From NCBI GenBank assembly GCA_026989275.1, contig JALSJQ010000045.1, positions 62,001-126,000 on the forward strand: DNA of 64,000 nucleotides. The letters are read 5' to 3'. Of the stretch, positions 34,805 through 44,560 are shown piece by piece; the first letter of the stretch is position 1; each line of letters opens with the position of its first letter. Source of the DNA: Albidovulum sp. (lineage in GTDB: Bacteria > Pseudomonadota > Alphaproteobacteria > Rhodobacterales > Rhodobacteraceae). The notes beneath the pieces were generated by a model. That model saw nothing but the letters and a program-made list of their open reading frames with translations, searched no databases and was not told where the DNA came from. The position numbers and the translations under genes were made by a program.

Positions 34805-35842
34805 TCACCCGCCACCCCTGGCGGCGGCCGCTTTGCGCGTGAAGCGCGCCAGGGCCTCGATTCGTGCCAGCGCCCGGCCCGAATCGATGCTTTCGGCCGC
34901 CCTCTCGACTCCTTCGGCAAGATCGGCCGCCTTGCCGGCGATCCGGAGCGCGGCGGCGGCGTTGAGGAGCACCGCGTCGCGATAGGCCGAGCGCTCCCCC
35001 TCGAAGAGCCGGCGCATGGCGGCGGCGTTCTCCGCGGGCGTGCCGCCGAGGATCTCCTCGAAGGGATGCACCGGCAGCCCGGCTTCCTCGGGGTGGATCT
35101 CGGTCAGCGTGACGGTGCCGTTCTCGAGCATCGCCACCCGGCTCGGCCCGGCGATGGAAAGCTCGTCGGTGCCGTCGGCGCCGTGCACGAGCCAGGCGGC
35201 CTCGGTGCCGAGCGCGGCCAGGGTCTCGGCCATGGGGCGCAGGAGGTCGGGGGAGAAGGCGCCGGTGAGCTGCCGTTTCACCCCTGCCGGATTGGTCAGC
35301 GGGCCGAGAATGTTGAAGATGGTGCGGGTGCCGAGTTCCTGGCGTGCCGGCATGACATGGCGCATCGCCGGATGGTGCATCGGCGCCATCATGAAGGCGA
35401 TGCCGACCTCCTCCAGGGCCTGCTCGACGATCTCGGCCGGCAACATCACCTCGACCCCGAAGGCGGCAAGGGCATCGGCCGCGCCCGATTTCGACGACAG
35501 GTTGCGATTGCCGTGCTTGGCGACCGGCACGCCCGCCCCGGCGACGACGAAGGCCGTGGCCGTCGAGATGTTGAGCGTGCCCTTGCCGTCCCCGCCGGTG
35601 CCGACGATGTCGATCGCCTCCGCGGGTGCCCGCACCTTCCTCGCGCGTGCGCGCATGGCGGCGGCTGCGGCGGCGATCTCGTCCACGGTCTCGCCGCGGG
35701 TCCGCAGCGCCATGAGGAAACCGCCGATCTGGGCCGGGGTCGCGTTGCCGTCCATCAGCGCGGCGAAGGCCCGTTCGGCTTCCTCGCGCGTCAGGGGCCG
35801 CTCGGCGGCGAGCCCGATGAGGGGTCTGAGATCCTCGCTCAT
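34805..35842 (-). CDS. trpD: Anthranilate phosphoribosyltransferase
   Basis: TrpD joins anthranilate and PRPP in the second step of tryptophan synthesis. The 345-residue protein is full length. Motifs are [40 protein letters not shown]-type (here starting near residue 78; GTGGDG binds PRPP and KHGNR binds anthranilate), [36 protein letters not shown] near 150-185, and [14 protein letters not shown] near 220. The ATG at 35842 overlaps the trpG stop by 4 bp. Confidence 0.97.
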   Translation of the reverse strand: MSEDLRPLIGLAAERPLTREEAERAFAALMDGNATPAQIGGFLMALRTRGETVDEIAAAAAAMRARARKVRAPAEAIDIVGTGGDGKGTLNISTATAFVVAGAGVPVAKHGNRNLSSKSGAADALAAFGVEVMLPAEIVEQALEEVGIAFMMAPMHHPAMRHVMPARQELGTRTIFNILGPLTNPAGVKRQLTGAFSPDLLRPMAETLAALGTEAAWLVHGADGTDELSIAGPSRVAMLENGTVTLTEIHPEEAGLPVHPFEEILGGTPAENAAAMRRLFEGERSAYRDAVLLNAAAALRIAGKAADLAEGVERAAESIDSGRALARIEALARFTRKAAAARGGG

Positions 35843-36474
35843 GCGATCGCTCCTTCGCGGAAGGGGGTGTCTCGTGGGGGGATGGTCTCGTCGGTCAGGT
35901 TCTCGCCGGTGCGGCGGAGGAAATTGCGCAGGAGGGCGTGGCCGTGTTCGGAGGCGATGCTTTCGGGGTGGAACTGCACCCCCTCGATCGGCAGATCGCG
36001 GTGACGCAGCCCCATGATGGTGCCGTCCTCGAGCCAGCCGGTGATCTCGAGTTCGCCGGGCAGCCCCTCCCGCGCCACGATCAGCGAATGATAGCGCGTG
36101 GCATGAAGCGGCGAGGGCAGGCCCTCGAAGACACCGGCGCCCTCATGGTGGATGGTGCCGAGCTTGCCATGGACGATCTCCCCCGCCTGCACCACCCGCC
36201 CCCCGAAGGCGGCGCCGATGGTCTGATGGCCGAGGCAGATGCCGAAAAGCGGGATTCGGGACGCGGCCGCCGCCCGCACCAGTTCGAGGGAGATGCCGGC
36301 CTCGGCCGGGGTGCAGGGGCCGGGCGAGAGAACGATGCCCGACGGCCCCGTCGCCAGCGCCTCCGCCACGGTGATCTCGTCGTTGCGGACGACGCGGGTC
36401 CGGGCGCCCAGCTCGCCGAGATAATGCACCACGTTCCAGGTGAAGCTGTCGTAATTGTCGATCAGGAGCAGCAT
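35839..36474 (-). CDS. trpG: Anthranilate synthase glutamine amidotransferase subunit
   Basis: TrpG releases ammonia from glutamine for the TrpE subunit of anthranilate synthase (and, in many bacteria, also serves PabB). The 211-residue class I amidotransferase starts [19 protein letters not shown] and has the catalytic triad at the Cys in [11 protein letters not shown] near residue 84 and the His and Glu in [13 protein letters not shown] near 174. Oxyanion and substrate regions [12 protein letters not shown] near 52 are intact. It heads the trpG-trpD-ung-trpC-moaC-moeA chain; trpE is not seen within the window. The ribosome site (GGGGAACG) is moderate. Confidence 0.96.
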   Translation of the reverse strand: MLLLIDNYDSFTWNVVHYLGELGARTRVVRNDEITVAEALATGPSGIVLSPGPCTPAEAGISLELVRAAAASRIPLFGICLGHQTIGAAFGGRVVQAGEIVHGKLGTIHHEGAGVFEGLPSPLHATRYHSLIVAREGLPGELEITGWLEDGTIMGLRHRDLPIEGVQFHPESIASEHGHALLRNFLRRTGENLTDETIPPRDTPFREGAIA

Positions 36475-36910
36475 GCGCGTTCCCCGGCTCGTGGCCCGTG
36501 ACGGCTGATGGCGGTTGCGCCCCCCGGCAGGGGCTGTAATCATGCCCTTAGATGGGCGATCGGGGCGGGCAGGGTCAAGGGGCGAAGCTGTAGCGCCTCC
36601 GGGGATGAGAGAGGGGGGGCGGGCGAAAGCGAGGCCGCCCCGGCACCGGCAGGGGGCGAAGGCGGGGATGCGGGCAGCCTGCGGCGCGCTCTTCCGGTCG
36701 GTGCCCCGGAATGGCCGCAGGCAGGATCGACAGGGTTGCGGGCAGGGGCAAGACGAAGATGCGGGACAGGGAACGGGAGAAGGTCGAGGTGGGGAAGCGG
36801 CGCACAGGCGGTGCAGCGGCGATGAGGGCGCAGGTTCCACCGGCAGGGGCGAGGTGGTTCCGGCCGATTTCCGCAGCCGTGCGGTGCGTCTGCCGAGGGG
36901 GGAAGGTCCG
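36475..36910. other. 436-bp spacer between divergent trpG and deacetylase gene
   Basis: Divergent promoters must lie here, but no convincing box pair or trp leader peptide with tandem Trp codons was found. Frames crossing it are Arg/Gly-rich and appear spurious. Confidence 0.4.
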
Positions 36911-38494
36911 ATGCTGCGGTTTCTGACCGGTTTTCTCCGGGGGCTGGTCGTCGCGCTCGGTGCGGCCGTGCTGATCTCGCTCTTTCTGCCGCTGCCGCCG
37001 GTGGTGGTGCGCGAGGAAGCGCCGGCGACGCTCGAGGCGCCGTTGCCGGATGCGCACCCGGCACTGCCGACCCCGCCCGGCAAAGCCGCCGGCAGCGCCC
37101 CGTCCGCGCCGCCGCCCGCCGCGCCGCCCATGCCGGCGCCGCCATCCGCTTCCGAAGGGGAAGAGGCGCCCGGTGCCGACGCGCCGCTTGCGCCGCCGAA
37201 GCCGGCGCTTCCGCCTCCGCCGCCCCCCGGCACCGCCGGGCAGGATATGCGGGCGGACCGGGAGACACCCCCACCTGCCGGCCCCGACGATCAGGGTGAC
37301 AGGGCCGGCCGGGAGAAGGTCGCGCCCCCGTCCGCACCCCCGCTTGCTCCTTCGGCCGCTTCCCCGTTCATCCCCGGGGCGACCGGGGTGGAGAAGCCGC
37401 AGATGGCCGGCATTTCGCCCGACGTGTCGGAAGCGCCGGAGAGGGCGTCCGCCCCGGCGCCGCGGGCCACCCTTCCCCCTGCGCTGGCGACGGGGGACGC
37501 CGGCAGGAAGGAGATGGTGCGTGTCGCCCCGCCCCCTCAGCCGGCTTCCCCCTCTTCCTCTGCCATTGCCCGGATGCCGGCCGCACCCGCGGCGCCCGGC
37601 GGGGAAGGGGCCGGTCCGGCGGTCGAGACCCGAAGCGCGCCGGTGCCGGATGCGGCGACGCTGCCCAGGCCGTCCGCATCGGCGCGTGACAGGGCGGATG
37701 CCCCGGTACCGGGCCGTACCGAACTCGCGGAGGAAACCGCGCCGTCCACCCCCGGCGCCGCGGCTCTGCAACCGCCCTCCTCACCGAAGGAGTCGCCTCC
37801 CGAGGCCGACCGGCCGCTGCCGCCGCCCGTCGCTCCCGAGGCGCTGCCGGCCTTCATCCGCTTCGCCCTGCCCACGAGCCCCGCAGCCGGTGCTCCGCGC
37901 ATGGCGGTCCTGATTCTCGATATCGGTCCCGAAGGCATGCCGGCGGAGGCGCTGGCGAAGCTGCCGGCCGGCATCAGCTTCGTGGTCGATCCGCGCCGGG
38001 GCGGGGCCGGGGAGCGGGCCGCCTTCTGGCGCGCTGCCGGCCACGAGGTCGCCGTGCTGGTGCCGACCAGCCTGGCGCCCTCCGCCTTTGCCGAGGAGAT
38101 CGCCGACTGGCCGGTGGTCGCCCTCGTCGATCTCGCCCGGCCCGATCCGGCCCGCAGCGAAGGTCTTGCTCGGCTGGCGACGCGCCTCGGTCTCGGCCTT
38201 GTCCTCGGCCCGGATGCGGAGCCGGGAGAGGTGCTCGCCTTTCGCGGCCGTGGTCTGCCGGCGGGGCGGATCTTCCAGATTCTCGATGACGAGGGCGAGA
38301 GCGGGCTTGCCATGCGTCGGATCCTCAACCGCTCGGCGCTCAAGGCGAAGAAGGAGGGCGGGGTGATTCTCGCTGCCCATTCGCTGGCCCCGAGCATCGC
38401 GGCCGTTCGCAAGTGGCTGGAAACGCTCTCGGCCCGGCAGGTGCAGCTGGCGCCGCTCACGAGCGCGCTTCTCGATGCCGCAGGCGGGAAGTAG
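36911..38494 (+). CDS. Divergent polysaccharide deacetylase family protein with long Pro-rich linker
   Basis: The 527-residue protein has an N-terminal membrane anchor ([23 protein letters not shown]), then about 285 residues of Pro/Ala/Ser-rich low complexity (roughly 35-320), and a C-terminal domain from about 331 (MAVLILDIG...). That domain resembles the divergent polysaccharide deacetylase family of Rhodobacteraceae, with [29 protein letters not shown] and [33 protein letters not shown]. The Asp and His metal ligands of true deacetylases are not all evident, so catalytic activity is doubtful. It probably lies in the periplasm, tethered to the inner membrane and spanning toward the wall. 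GGAAGG precedes the ATG at 36911. Confidence 0.75.
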   Translation: MLRFLTGFLRGLVVALGAAVLISLFLPLPPVVVREEAPATLEAPLPDAHPALPTPPGKAAGSAPSAPPPAAPPMPAPPSASEGEEAPGADAPLAPPKPALPPPPPPGTAGQDMRADRETPPPAGPDDQGDRAGREKVAPPSAPPLAPSAASPFIPGATGVEKPQMAGISPDVSEAPERASAPAPRATLPPALATGDAGRKEMVRVAPPPQPASPSSSAIARMPAAPAAPGGEGAGPAVETRSAPVPDAATLPRPSASARDRADAPVPGRTELAEETAPSTPGAAALQPPSSPKESPPEADRPLPPPVAPEALPAFIRFALPTSPAAGAPRMAVLILDIGPEGMPAEALAKLPAGISFVVDPRRGGAGERAAFWRAAGHEVAVLVPTSLAPSAFAEEIADWPVVALVDLARPDPARSEGLARLATRLGLGLVLGPDAEPGEVLAFRGRGLPAGRIFQILDDEGESGLAMRRILNRSALKAKKEGGVILAAHSLAPSIAAVRKWLETLSARQVQLAPLTSALLDAAGGK

Positions 38495-38839
38495 GGGCGC
38501 TTTCGTCGGAAAGCCGCCCGGAACCCGGAGCGGGGCCGTGGCCGCCGCCGAGAGGGGGCACCTCGCCTGCCCCCGGCCACCATGCCCGCCTGCCGCACGC
38601 AACGGTGTCTGTCGATCCGCTTGTTTTCCGCCTCCGGTGGCATGCCGGTGTCGCGGGACCGGGGCTCTTTTTCGGCGTTTCGGAACCCCGTTCTCCCCGC
38701 CCTTCCGCCATCCCCGCCTGCCGGAGCGAAGAAGGGCCGAGAGGTAGCACGCCGCGCATGGCGGGGCCGGTCCGCTTCTCCGCTGCCCATCACGGGCGCA
38801 GGGCGGGCCCTTTCGCGCGGGCCTCCCGGCGGCTGCGGC
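38495..38839. other. 345-bp convergent spacer
   Basis: Lies between the deacetylase-like gene and the end of the DUF502 gene. No gene, hairpin with T run or repeat was recognised. Confidence 0.4.
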
Positions 38840-39547
38840 TCAGCCGCTTTCGTTCGCGGTGTCGGCGGCGGGGCGGGCGGTGACGGAACCGTCCGGGTGA
38901 TATTCGGGCACGACGAGACCGGCGGAGATGACCAGCTTGGCGGCGTCCTCCACGCTCATGTCGAGCATGATCACGTCATCGGCCGGCACGAAGAGCAGGA
39001 AGCCCGATGTCGGGTTCGGGGTCGTCGGCAGGAAGACCGAGAGGATCTCCCCTTCGGCCGGTGCCCGGTGGCAGATCTCGCCCTTCGTGCGGGTGGCGAC
39101 GAAGGCGACGGCCCAGATTCCCCGGCGGGGATATTCCACCAGGCAGGCCTTCTCGAAATTGGCCTCCGACTGGGAGAGCACCGTCTCGACGATCTGTTTC
39201 AGCCCGCGATAGACCGAACGGACCACGGGCATCTTCGCCACCATGTCCTCGCCCCAGCGGATCAGCGTGCGGCCGAGAAAGCCCCGCGTGAGCGCCCCCA
39301 CGAGGATGGTGAAGAGCAGGAAGATGACCACCCCGTAACCGGGAATGTAATAGCCGTATGTCGCCGGCTGATACTTGGCCGGGATCCAGGGCAGCACCCA
39401 GTTGTCGATGATCTCGATGGCGGTCCAGATGATGTAGATCGTCAGCGCCGCGGGAGCGATCACCACCAGACCGGTGAAGAAGGTGCTGCGCAGGCTCGCG
39501 AAGAACCCGCGCCTTTCGCTTCGTGCCTCTTCCTTCCTGCCGTCCAT
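38840..39547 (-). CDS. DUF502 family membrane protein
   Basis: The 235-residue protein has two strong membrane helices (FFTGLVVIAPAALTIYIIWTAI near residue 23 and GYGVVIFLLFTILVGALTRGFLG near 70) and a soluble C-terminal domain of about 120 residues. Family marks are MPVVRSVYRGLKQIVETVLS near 105, VEYPRRGIWAVAFVATRT near 138, and FLPTTPNPTSGFLLFVPADDVIMLDMSVEDAAKLVISAG near 170-207. The biochemical role of DUF502 is unknown. The ATG at 39547 is weakly supported by GGAACC. It lies 56 bp after psuG on the same strand, so it is probably the last gene of the pseudouridine cluster transcript. Confidence 0.9.
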   Translation of the reverse strand: MDGRKEEARSERRGFFASLRSTFFTGLVVIAPAALTIYIIWTAIEIIDNWVLPWIPAKYQPATYGYYIPGYGVVIFLLFTILVGALTRGFLGRTLIRWGEDMVAKMPVVRSVYRGLKQIVETVLSQSEANFEKACLVEYPRRGIWAVAFVATRTKGEICHRAPAEGEILSVFLPTTPNPTSGFLLFVPADDVIMLDMSVEDAAKLVISAGLVVPEYHPDGSVTARPAADTANESG

Positions 39548-39603
39548 GCCGGTTCCGATCCGTCAGTTCCTCTCCGTGCGGCGACGCTGCCGCCGATCCC
39601 TTC

Positions 39604-40560
39604 TTATGGAGCGCCTTGCGCGGCGGCAATCCCGCTTTGCCGCTCGCTGCAGATGGCACCGGCGATCTCGGCGGCAAGCCGCGCATTGTCGAGCACCAGT
39701 GCCCGGTTGGCGTGCAGTGACCGGCCGGCGCTCAGCTCGGCGATGCGCCCGAGGAGGAAGGGCGTGACGGCCTTGCCGGCGATGCCCCTCTTCCGGGCTT
39801 CGGCCGCGGCGATCCATTCCTCGACGAGCGCGCGCGGCAGGGCCACCGCTTCCGGGATCGGGTTGGCGACGAGCTGCCCGCCGCCGATGCCGAGCGCCTG
39901 CCGGCAGAGATGGGATCGGGCGATTTCGGCCACCGTGTCCATGCGGATCGGCACGGAGAGCCCCGAATCGCGGCACCAGAAAGCCGGAAAGGTATCGGTC
40001 CGCCAGCCGATCACCGTCACCCCCGCGGTTTCGAGCACCTCGAGGGTCTTCGGCAGGTCGAGAATCGCCTTGGCGCCGGCGGCGACGACGGTGACGGCGG
40101 TGCGCCCGAGCTCGACGAGATCGGCCGAGATGTCGAAATCCGTCTCGGCGCCGCGATGGACCCCGCCGATGCCGCCGGTGGCGAAGACGTCGATCCCGGC
40201 CAGGCGGGCGAGGATCATGGTGGCGGCAACGGTGGTCGCCCCGTTCCGGCCGCAGGCGAGGGCGGGGGCGAGGTCGGCCCGCGAGAGCTTGGCGACGGCA
40301 CCGGTCGGCGCGCGTGCGAGATGGGCGAGCGCGGATTCGTCGAGTCCGATGCGGATGCGCCCGCCGAGAACGGCGATCGTGGCCGGCACCGCCCCGGCCT
40401 TGCGCACCTCCGCCTCGATCGCGCGGGCGATGGCCAGATTGTCGGGCCAAGGCAGGCCGTGGCTGATGATGGTGCTCTCGAGGGCGACGACGGGCCGGTT
40501 GTCGGCCAAGGCCGCCGCCACCTCGGAAGCGATGTCGAGCGGCAGGGGAATCGGGTTCAC
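39604..40560 (-). CDS. psuG: Pseudouridine-5'-phosphate glycosidase
   Basis: PsuG splits pseudouridine 5'-phosphate into uracil and ribose 5-phosphate by breaking a C-C glycosidic bond. The 318-residue product aligns by eye with the family throughout: NRPVVALESTIISHGLPWPDNL near residue 22-44, AVPATIAVLGGRIRIGLD near 58, KLSRADLAPAL near 90, the metal-site and catalytic region TVAATMILARLAGIDVFATGGIGGVHRGAE near 108-137, and NPIPE near 230. The start is GTG at 40560 (VNPIPLPLDIA), because no in-frame ATG lies near the conserved N-terminus. The kinase gene psuK lies 528 bp upstream on the same strand. Confidence 0.95.
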   Translation of the reverse strand: MNPIPLPLDIASEVAAALADNRPVVALESTIISHGLPWPDNLAIARAIEAEVRKAGAVPATIAVLGGRIRIGLDESALAHLARAPTGAVAKLSRADLAPALACGRNGATTVAATMILARLAGIDVFATGGIGGVHRGAETDFDISADLVELGRTAVTVVAAGAKAILDLPKTLEVLETAGVTVIGWRTDTFPAFWCRDSGLSVPIRMDTVAEIARSHLCRQALGIGGGQLVANPIPEAVALPRALVEEWIAAAEARKRGIAGKAVTPFLLGRIAELSAGRSLHANRALVLDNARLAAEIAGAICSERQSGIAAAQGAP

Positions 40561-41088
40561 GTCAACGCTTTCTTCATTTTCGGGACCGATGATGGTGATG
40601 GGCGAATCGGGCGCCCGCGTCAACGCACCCCTTGATGTGAATGGCAGACATGAAAATGGGGGCAGGGAAAGAGCGTCGGGTGACGGGGACGGAACGGAAG
40701 GGCGGAAACGCGGCGTCGTCGCGGTGATGGGAAAGCGGCCCGGGCGCACCGAAGAGAGCGGATGATCCTGGCGGTGCGGGCCGGGCAGGCGCAGGGCGGC
40801 TCCCGTCGCGGGATGCGACAGGGGAAAGAGCCGGGGCTGCCTCGGCCGTATCCGGGGGCTGCATCCGTGTTTCGACGTGCGGCGTGCGTCACCCCATGCG
40901 TCACCCGTCGTGCGACCGAACCTGCGCAGGTTCCGGACGTTGGGGGAGAGTTGACCGCCCGGCCCCGGCATCCGGGGAGGACGCGCGCATCGCCGGGAGT
41001 GCGGGTGTGCCCCACTGGATCATCGGGAATGGCCGGATCGAGAGGCCGCCTTTCTGGGAGGGCAGTGTGACAGTGCGACGTGTCGTCG
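40561..41088. other. 528-bp gap between psuK and psuG
   Basis: No gene is supported. In other bacteria these two genes are usually close or overlapping, so the gap is unusual. Its composition looks like the low-complexity inserts inside psuK. No terminator with T run was found. Confidence 0.4.
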
Positions 41089-43644
41089 TCAGGCAGGTGC
41101 ATCCTCCGGCCCGGTGGCGTGCCCGGCGACATGGGCGGCGGCGGCCTCGCAGGCCGCCCGCAGGGCGTGTGCGCGAAGTGCCCGCGACGGCAGGGCGCTG
41201 CCGGAGAGCGCCCTGTCGCGGGAAAGGGGCGCCGCTTCGTCGCTCGGGGCGGGGCGGGCGGCTTCCGGGTTCGGCATCCGTGCCCGGCATGCGTGCGACC
41301 GGTGCACGGGCCCTGCCTCCGGCGATCCGGTGGCCCGCGGAGCGCCGGGCGACAGGCTCTTGAAGGACGGGGGCGTCTCGGGCGAGGGTGTCTCTGCGTC
41401 TTTGGCAAGCGCCGTTTCCGGACGCAGCGACGGCGAGCCTTCGGCTGCCGCATCCGGCGGCTCTGGGGGGCGCTGCGATGGGGCTCGGTGCTTCGTGGCG
41501 GCAGCCGTCGGGAGCCTGGGCGAAGGCTGGTTGCGGAAGAAGGGGCCGGGATGCGACTCCGATGGCCCCGGAGACATGGAGGCCGGAGACATGGAAGAAG
41601 GCTCCGCGAATGGTGCACGCCTGCATGTATCGATCGCCGGTTCCGCGTATGAAGAAGAGGGATTCCTCCGTGCCGGGCCCTTGTGGGCGACCGATGTCGT
41701 GGCGGGCACGCAAGGCGGATGCCCGGCGGGGTCCGCGTCCTCGTGACGCGCCGGCGCCCCTGCCGGCGCGGAAGAGGGGCTTTCGTTGTCCTTGTTCGAT
41801 GTCGCGGGCACCGGCGGGAACGTCACCACGGGTCCGTGGTCGCTTCCCGGGGCCGAGGGGGGAGTGCTGAGGGCTTCGCCCACGGGCAGATGGGCGCTGG
41901 CGTTTTCCGGGACAGCCGTCGCGGAACGCTCCTTCCCTCCGCCGGGAAGGGGCCCCTCCGGCACGCCACCGCCGCTCTTCGTCGATGCAGGGATCCGGCC
42001 GTCGCCAGTCGGGCTGCTCCGGGGCCGGGTGCTGTTGTTGTCGTCCGCGACTTCTCGGTTCCGGTTCCGATGCAGCGTCTGTCGGAAACAACCGGCGCCT
42101 GCCACGGTGGGGAGAGGTGCGGAAAGGCGCGCCGGTAGAGGATCGTCACATGCCCGTTCCGGAAAGGGGGCGGAAGCGGCCGCGATCTCCGCCGCGACAT
42201 GGGCGGCGATGAAGCAGTCGCCCGCGCCGGTCACCTGCCGCGGGGTGATCCGGGGCGGGGTGACCGTGAGCGGCATCGCCTCCCCGGTGGCGAGATCGGC
42301 CACCGTCGCCGGTCCGTCGGTGACGATGGCGCGCGCAAGGCCGCACGCGACGAGCGCCCGGGCTGCCGCAGCCGCATCGGCCAGGCGTCGCCCCAGAAGG
42401 ATCTCGGCTTCGTGACGGTTGAGATAGATCGTCGGACCTGTCGTCATCGGTCCGCGTGTCGCGCTGCTTTCCGTTTCCGCCTTGCCGGTCGGTGCGGAGC
42501 CGGCTCCGGGTGCAGCGGATGCGGGGCCCGGGCTCGAGATGTCAGGGGCCGGCCCCTCCTTCGCCGCCGCGATGTCCGCCGAGGACGGGGGATCGTCGGG
42601 AGGGGCAGGTGGCGTGCCGGAGGGAGCACAGAGGGGGCGGGGCTCCGGTGCCGACCGGAGCGGGAACGCGGAGGTGGTGCCCGGACTGCCGCTTGACATG
42701 TCTTGCGTCAGGGGGGTGCTGTCGGGCGCTCCCGCTTCTGCCGACGACGGATGCGCCGGGGCGCTTCGGGTCGCGGTCGCATGCCTCTCGGCCGTTCTCC
42801 TGGCGCACGGGACCGGGGCCGGATCATCCTGCCCGGGCCATGTCCGTTCGCGTCTCTGGTCACCTTGTGCCGATGATGGGGCTGCATCTTCGCGGCCGGC
42901 TGCCGGTGGTTGGCGGGCGGGGGCTCTCCCGTTCGCGGAGGGGTGCCCTTCGGCCGCCGTCTCGTCGATGCGGGACGGACCGGGGGAGCGGTTCGGGCCG
43001 GAGTGTCCGGCGAGGAAGGGGGCGAGACGGTCGACCTTGCCCGGCGAGGCCGGCACGAGGCGCAGATCGCACCACGGGGCGAGGCGGCCACGGGCGAGGC
43101 GTGCCAGCACCGGGGCGGGCAGGTTGCCGTCGACGAGGACGATCACCCGCCCGTCCGGGCCGGGGGCGAGGGGCGGGGTCTCGGCGAAGAGCGGGGCGAC
43201 GAGTGCCGCCCCCGCCGCCTCGAGAGTCGCCGCGTCGGCAATCGCGGCCACCAGTCGCCCGGCCGCCTCGATCGCCATGTAGCGGTCGGCGCGACGGCCC
43301 GGCAGACGCAGGGCGAGGCGGGTATCGACCCCGGCCGCGACCAGGCGCATCTCGAGCACCCGGCTTTCCTCGTCGTCCCCGAAGGCGGTGCGCAGCGCCG
43401 GACGCAAGCCGCGTGCGGCCAGCGCAATGGCGATGTTGGCCGCCACCCCGCCCGGCCGCATGACGACCCGCCCCGGCACGTCGGGCGCCGCATCCAGCCT
43501 CTCGTCGGTGGTGCCGATCACGTCCCACATGGCCGAACCGATACAAAGAACCGGCGGTGCCGGCGCCGTCCTCGCCCTGGTATCTTCCGACCGGGTGTCT
43601 TCCGGGACGGATCGCACCGCTTCGCTTTTCCCTTGGCCGTTCAT
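41089..43644 (-). CDS. psuK: PfkB-family (pseudouridine) kinase interrupted by two low-complexity inserts
   Basis: PsuK phosphorylates pseudouridine to give the substrate of PsuG. The uninterrupted frame is 851 codons; PfkB kinases normally have 300-340. Residues 1-213 give the N-terminal half ([36 protein letters not shown] at 64-80), 403-490 continue the fold ([14 protein letters not shown], then [15 protein letters not shown]-type end with GAGD at 473-476 and catalytic Asp476), and 818-851 match the last helix. Between them, residues 214-402 and 491-817 are Pro/Ser/Ala-rich and unlike any domain. Without both, about 335 residues remain. Sampled insert codons are less GC-biased at position 3 (28 of 37) than core codons (26 of 29). 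GGAGAATGC precedes the ATG at 43644. The assignment to PsuK rests on the psuG neighbour. Confidence 0.8.
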   Translation of the reverse strand: MNGQGKSEAVRSVPEDTRSEDTRARTAPAPPVLCIGSAMWDVIGTTDERLDAAPDVPGRVVMRPGGVAANIAIALAARGLRPALRTAFGDDEESRVLEMRLVAAGVDTRLALRLPGRRADRYMAIEAAGRLVAAIADAATLEAAGAALVAPLFAETPPLAPGPDGRVIVLVDGNLPAPVLARLARGRLAPWCDLRLVPASPGKVDRLAPFLAGHSGPNRSPGPSRIDETAAEGHPSANGRAPARQPPAAGREDAAPSSAQGDQRRERTWPGQDDPAPVPCARRTAERHATATRSAPAHPSSAEAGAPDSTPLTQDMSSGSPGTTSAFPLRSAPEPRPLCAPSGTPPAPPDDPPSSADIAAAKEGPAPDISSPGPASAAPGAGSAPTGKAETESSATRGPMTTGPTIYLNRHEAEILLGRRLADAAAAARALVACGLARAIVTDGPATVADLATGEAMPLTVTPPRITPRQVTGAGDCFIAAHVAAEIAAASAPFPERACDDPLPARLSAPLPTVAGAGCFRQTLHRNRNREVADDNNSTRPRSSPTGDGRIPASTKSGGGVPEGPLPGGGKERSATAVPENASAHLPVGEALSTPPSAPGSDHGPVVTFPPVPATSNKDNESPSSAPAGAPARHEDADPAGHPPCVPATTSVAHKGPARRNPSSSYAEPAIDTCRRAPFAEPSSMSPASMSPGPSESHPGPFFRNQPSPRLPTAAATKHRAPSQRPPEPPDAAAEGSPSLRPETALAKDAETPSPETPPSFKSLSPGAPRATGSPEAGPVHRSHACRARMPNPEAARPAPSDEAAPLSRDRALSGSALPSRALRAHALRAACEAAAAHVAGHATGPEDAPA
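41194..42174 (-). other. In-frame low-complexity insert 2 of psuK
   Basis: About 327 codons between the GAGD helix and the C-terminal helix of the kinase. It is rich in Pro, Ser, Ala and charged residues without tandem periodicity, has no stop codon, and shows no intein or domain motif. Confidence 0.65.
42439..43005 (-). other. In-frame low-complexity insert 1 of psuK
   Basis: About 189 codons between the strand [21 protein letters not shown] and [14 protein letters not shown]. In ordinary PfkB kinases these elements are joined directly (the kinase continues from a VSPGK-like turn to a N-x-x-E loop). Confidence 0.65.
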
Positions 43645-44283
43645 GCATTCTCCGGACACGCTGCGGGCGAATCCGCCCCTTCCCGCCCCGAGCATCGCCC
43701 GCCGTCCCTGCCGGGGCAAGTCTGCCGGTTTCCGCCACCCGCATGCCGCCTTGGCCGGGGGCGGCGGGGAGAGGGCGGCGTCCGGGAGCCCGGCCGGGCC
43801 AGCGCGAGCGCGGAATGCACGCCGGGTTTTCTCCGCGCACCGGGGATTGCGGTCACGATCGGCGGTCTTTTCTCGCCGCTCCCGACCTGCTCGGCCCCGA
43901 CTTGCGCGGCAACGGGTGCTGCAACGCCCCGTTCTCCTCGCGGGCCATGTCCCGGCCACGCGGGAAAGCTCTCCCGTCGCGCCCGGGCCGATCACCGAAG
44001 GGGGGGTGTCTCATGCAAGGGATCACCCGTTTTCCTCGCGTTCGGGTCGGTCCTGCCATCGGCCGCTCCAGCTACTTCCCGCCCCGTTCTCCCCGCACGC
44101 GCGGGTCGATCCGGTGTCCATCGGTCGCGAGGGGCGAGACGCGCCCCGTCGCGCCGGCCCTGTGCGGAAGGGGAGATGCGGTTGACAAGGGCGGCGGGGC
44201 CGCTAAAAGGCACGCCTGAATTGCTGCGCCCGATCGTCCGACCGACGGCCGGTGCGCCGGACGAGCGACGCCAGGAGAGCGAC
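43645..44283. other. 639-bp spacer between psuK and rpmG
   Basis: Divergent spacer without a recognisable gene apart from the rpmG promoter at 44182-44209. No psuK promoter was identified with confidence. Confidence 0.4.
44182..44209 (+). promoter_or_regulatory. rpmG promoter
   Basis: TTGACA and TAAAAG are separated by 16 bp, about 75 bp before the rpmG ATG. The -35 box is a perfect match. Confidence 0.7.
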
Positions 44284-44451
44284 ATGGCCAAACCGACAAC
44301 CATCAAGATCCGCCTGAATTCCACCGCCGGGACCGGGTATTTCTACGTCACCAAGAAGAATGCCCGCACCATGACCGACAAGATGGTGGTGCGGAAATAC
44401 GACCCGGTCGTGCGCAAGCACGTCGAGTTCAGGGAAGGCAAGATCAAGTAG
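44284..44451 (+). CDS. rpmG: 50S ribosomal protein L33
   Basis: L33 is a small protein of the large ribosomal subunit near the E site. The 55-residue product has the standard length and sequence ([24 protein letters not shown], then [22 protein letters not shown]). The four-Cys zinc motif found in C+ forms is absent, so it is the C- (zinc-independent) type. AGGAGAG precedes the ATG at 44284; promoter and terminator make it a single-gene unit. Confidence 0.97.
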   Translation: MAKPTTIKIRLNSTAGTGYFYVTKKNARTMTDKMVVRKYDPVVRKHVEFREGKIK

Positions 44452-44533
44452 GCCCGCCGCTGCCGCACCGGGAGAGCGCGCCAGGGGCTGCATGCCGCTG
44501 CTCATGCGCGGCGAGTGATCGTGCACGACGGAG

Positions 44534-44560
44534 AAAGGGGAGGGCCTGCCCTCCCTTTTT
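44534..44560 (+). terminator. Intrinsic terminator of rpmG
   Basis: AAAGGGGAGGG pairs with CCCTCCCTTTT around CCTG, followed by a run of five T, 82 bp beyond the rpmG stop. Confidence 0.85.

Noticed and set aside
36475-36910. trp attenuator leader
   Set aside because: No short open frame with tandem Trp codons followed by competing hairpins was found upstream of trpG.
42439-43005. Intein or group II intron in psuK
   Set aside because: No intein splice motifs (N-terminal Cys/Ser block, TxxH, C-terminal HN) and no reverse transcriptase or intron core are visible in either insert.
42456-43463. Forward-strand gene overlapping psuK insert 1
   Set aside because: The 335-codon frame is Arg/Gly-rich, has no ribosome site and runs into the clearly conserved kinase N-terminal half on the other strand.
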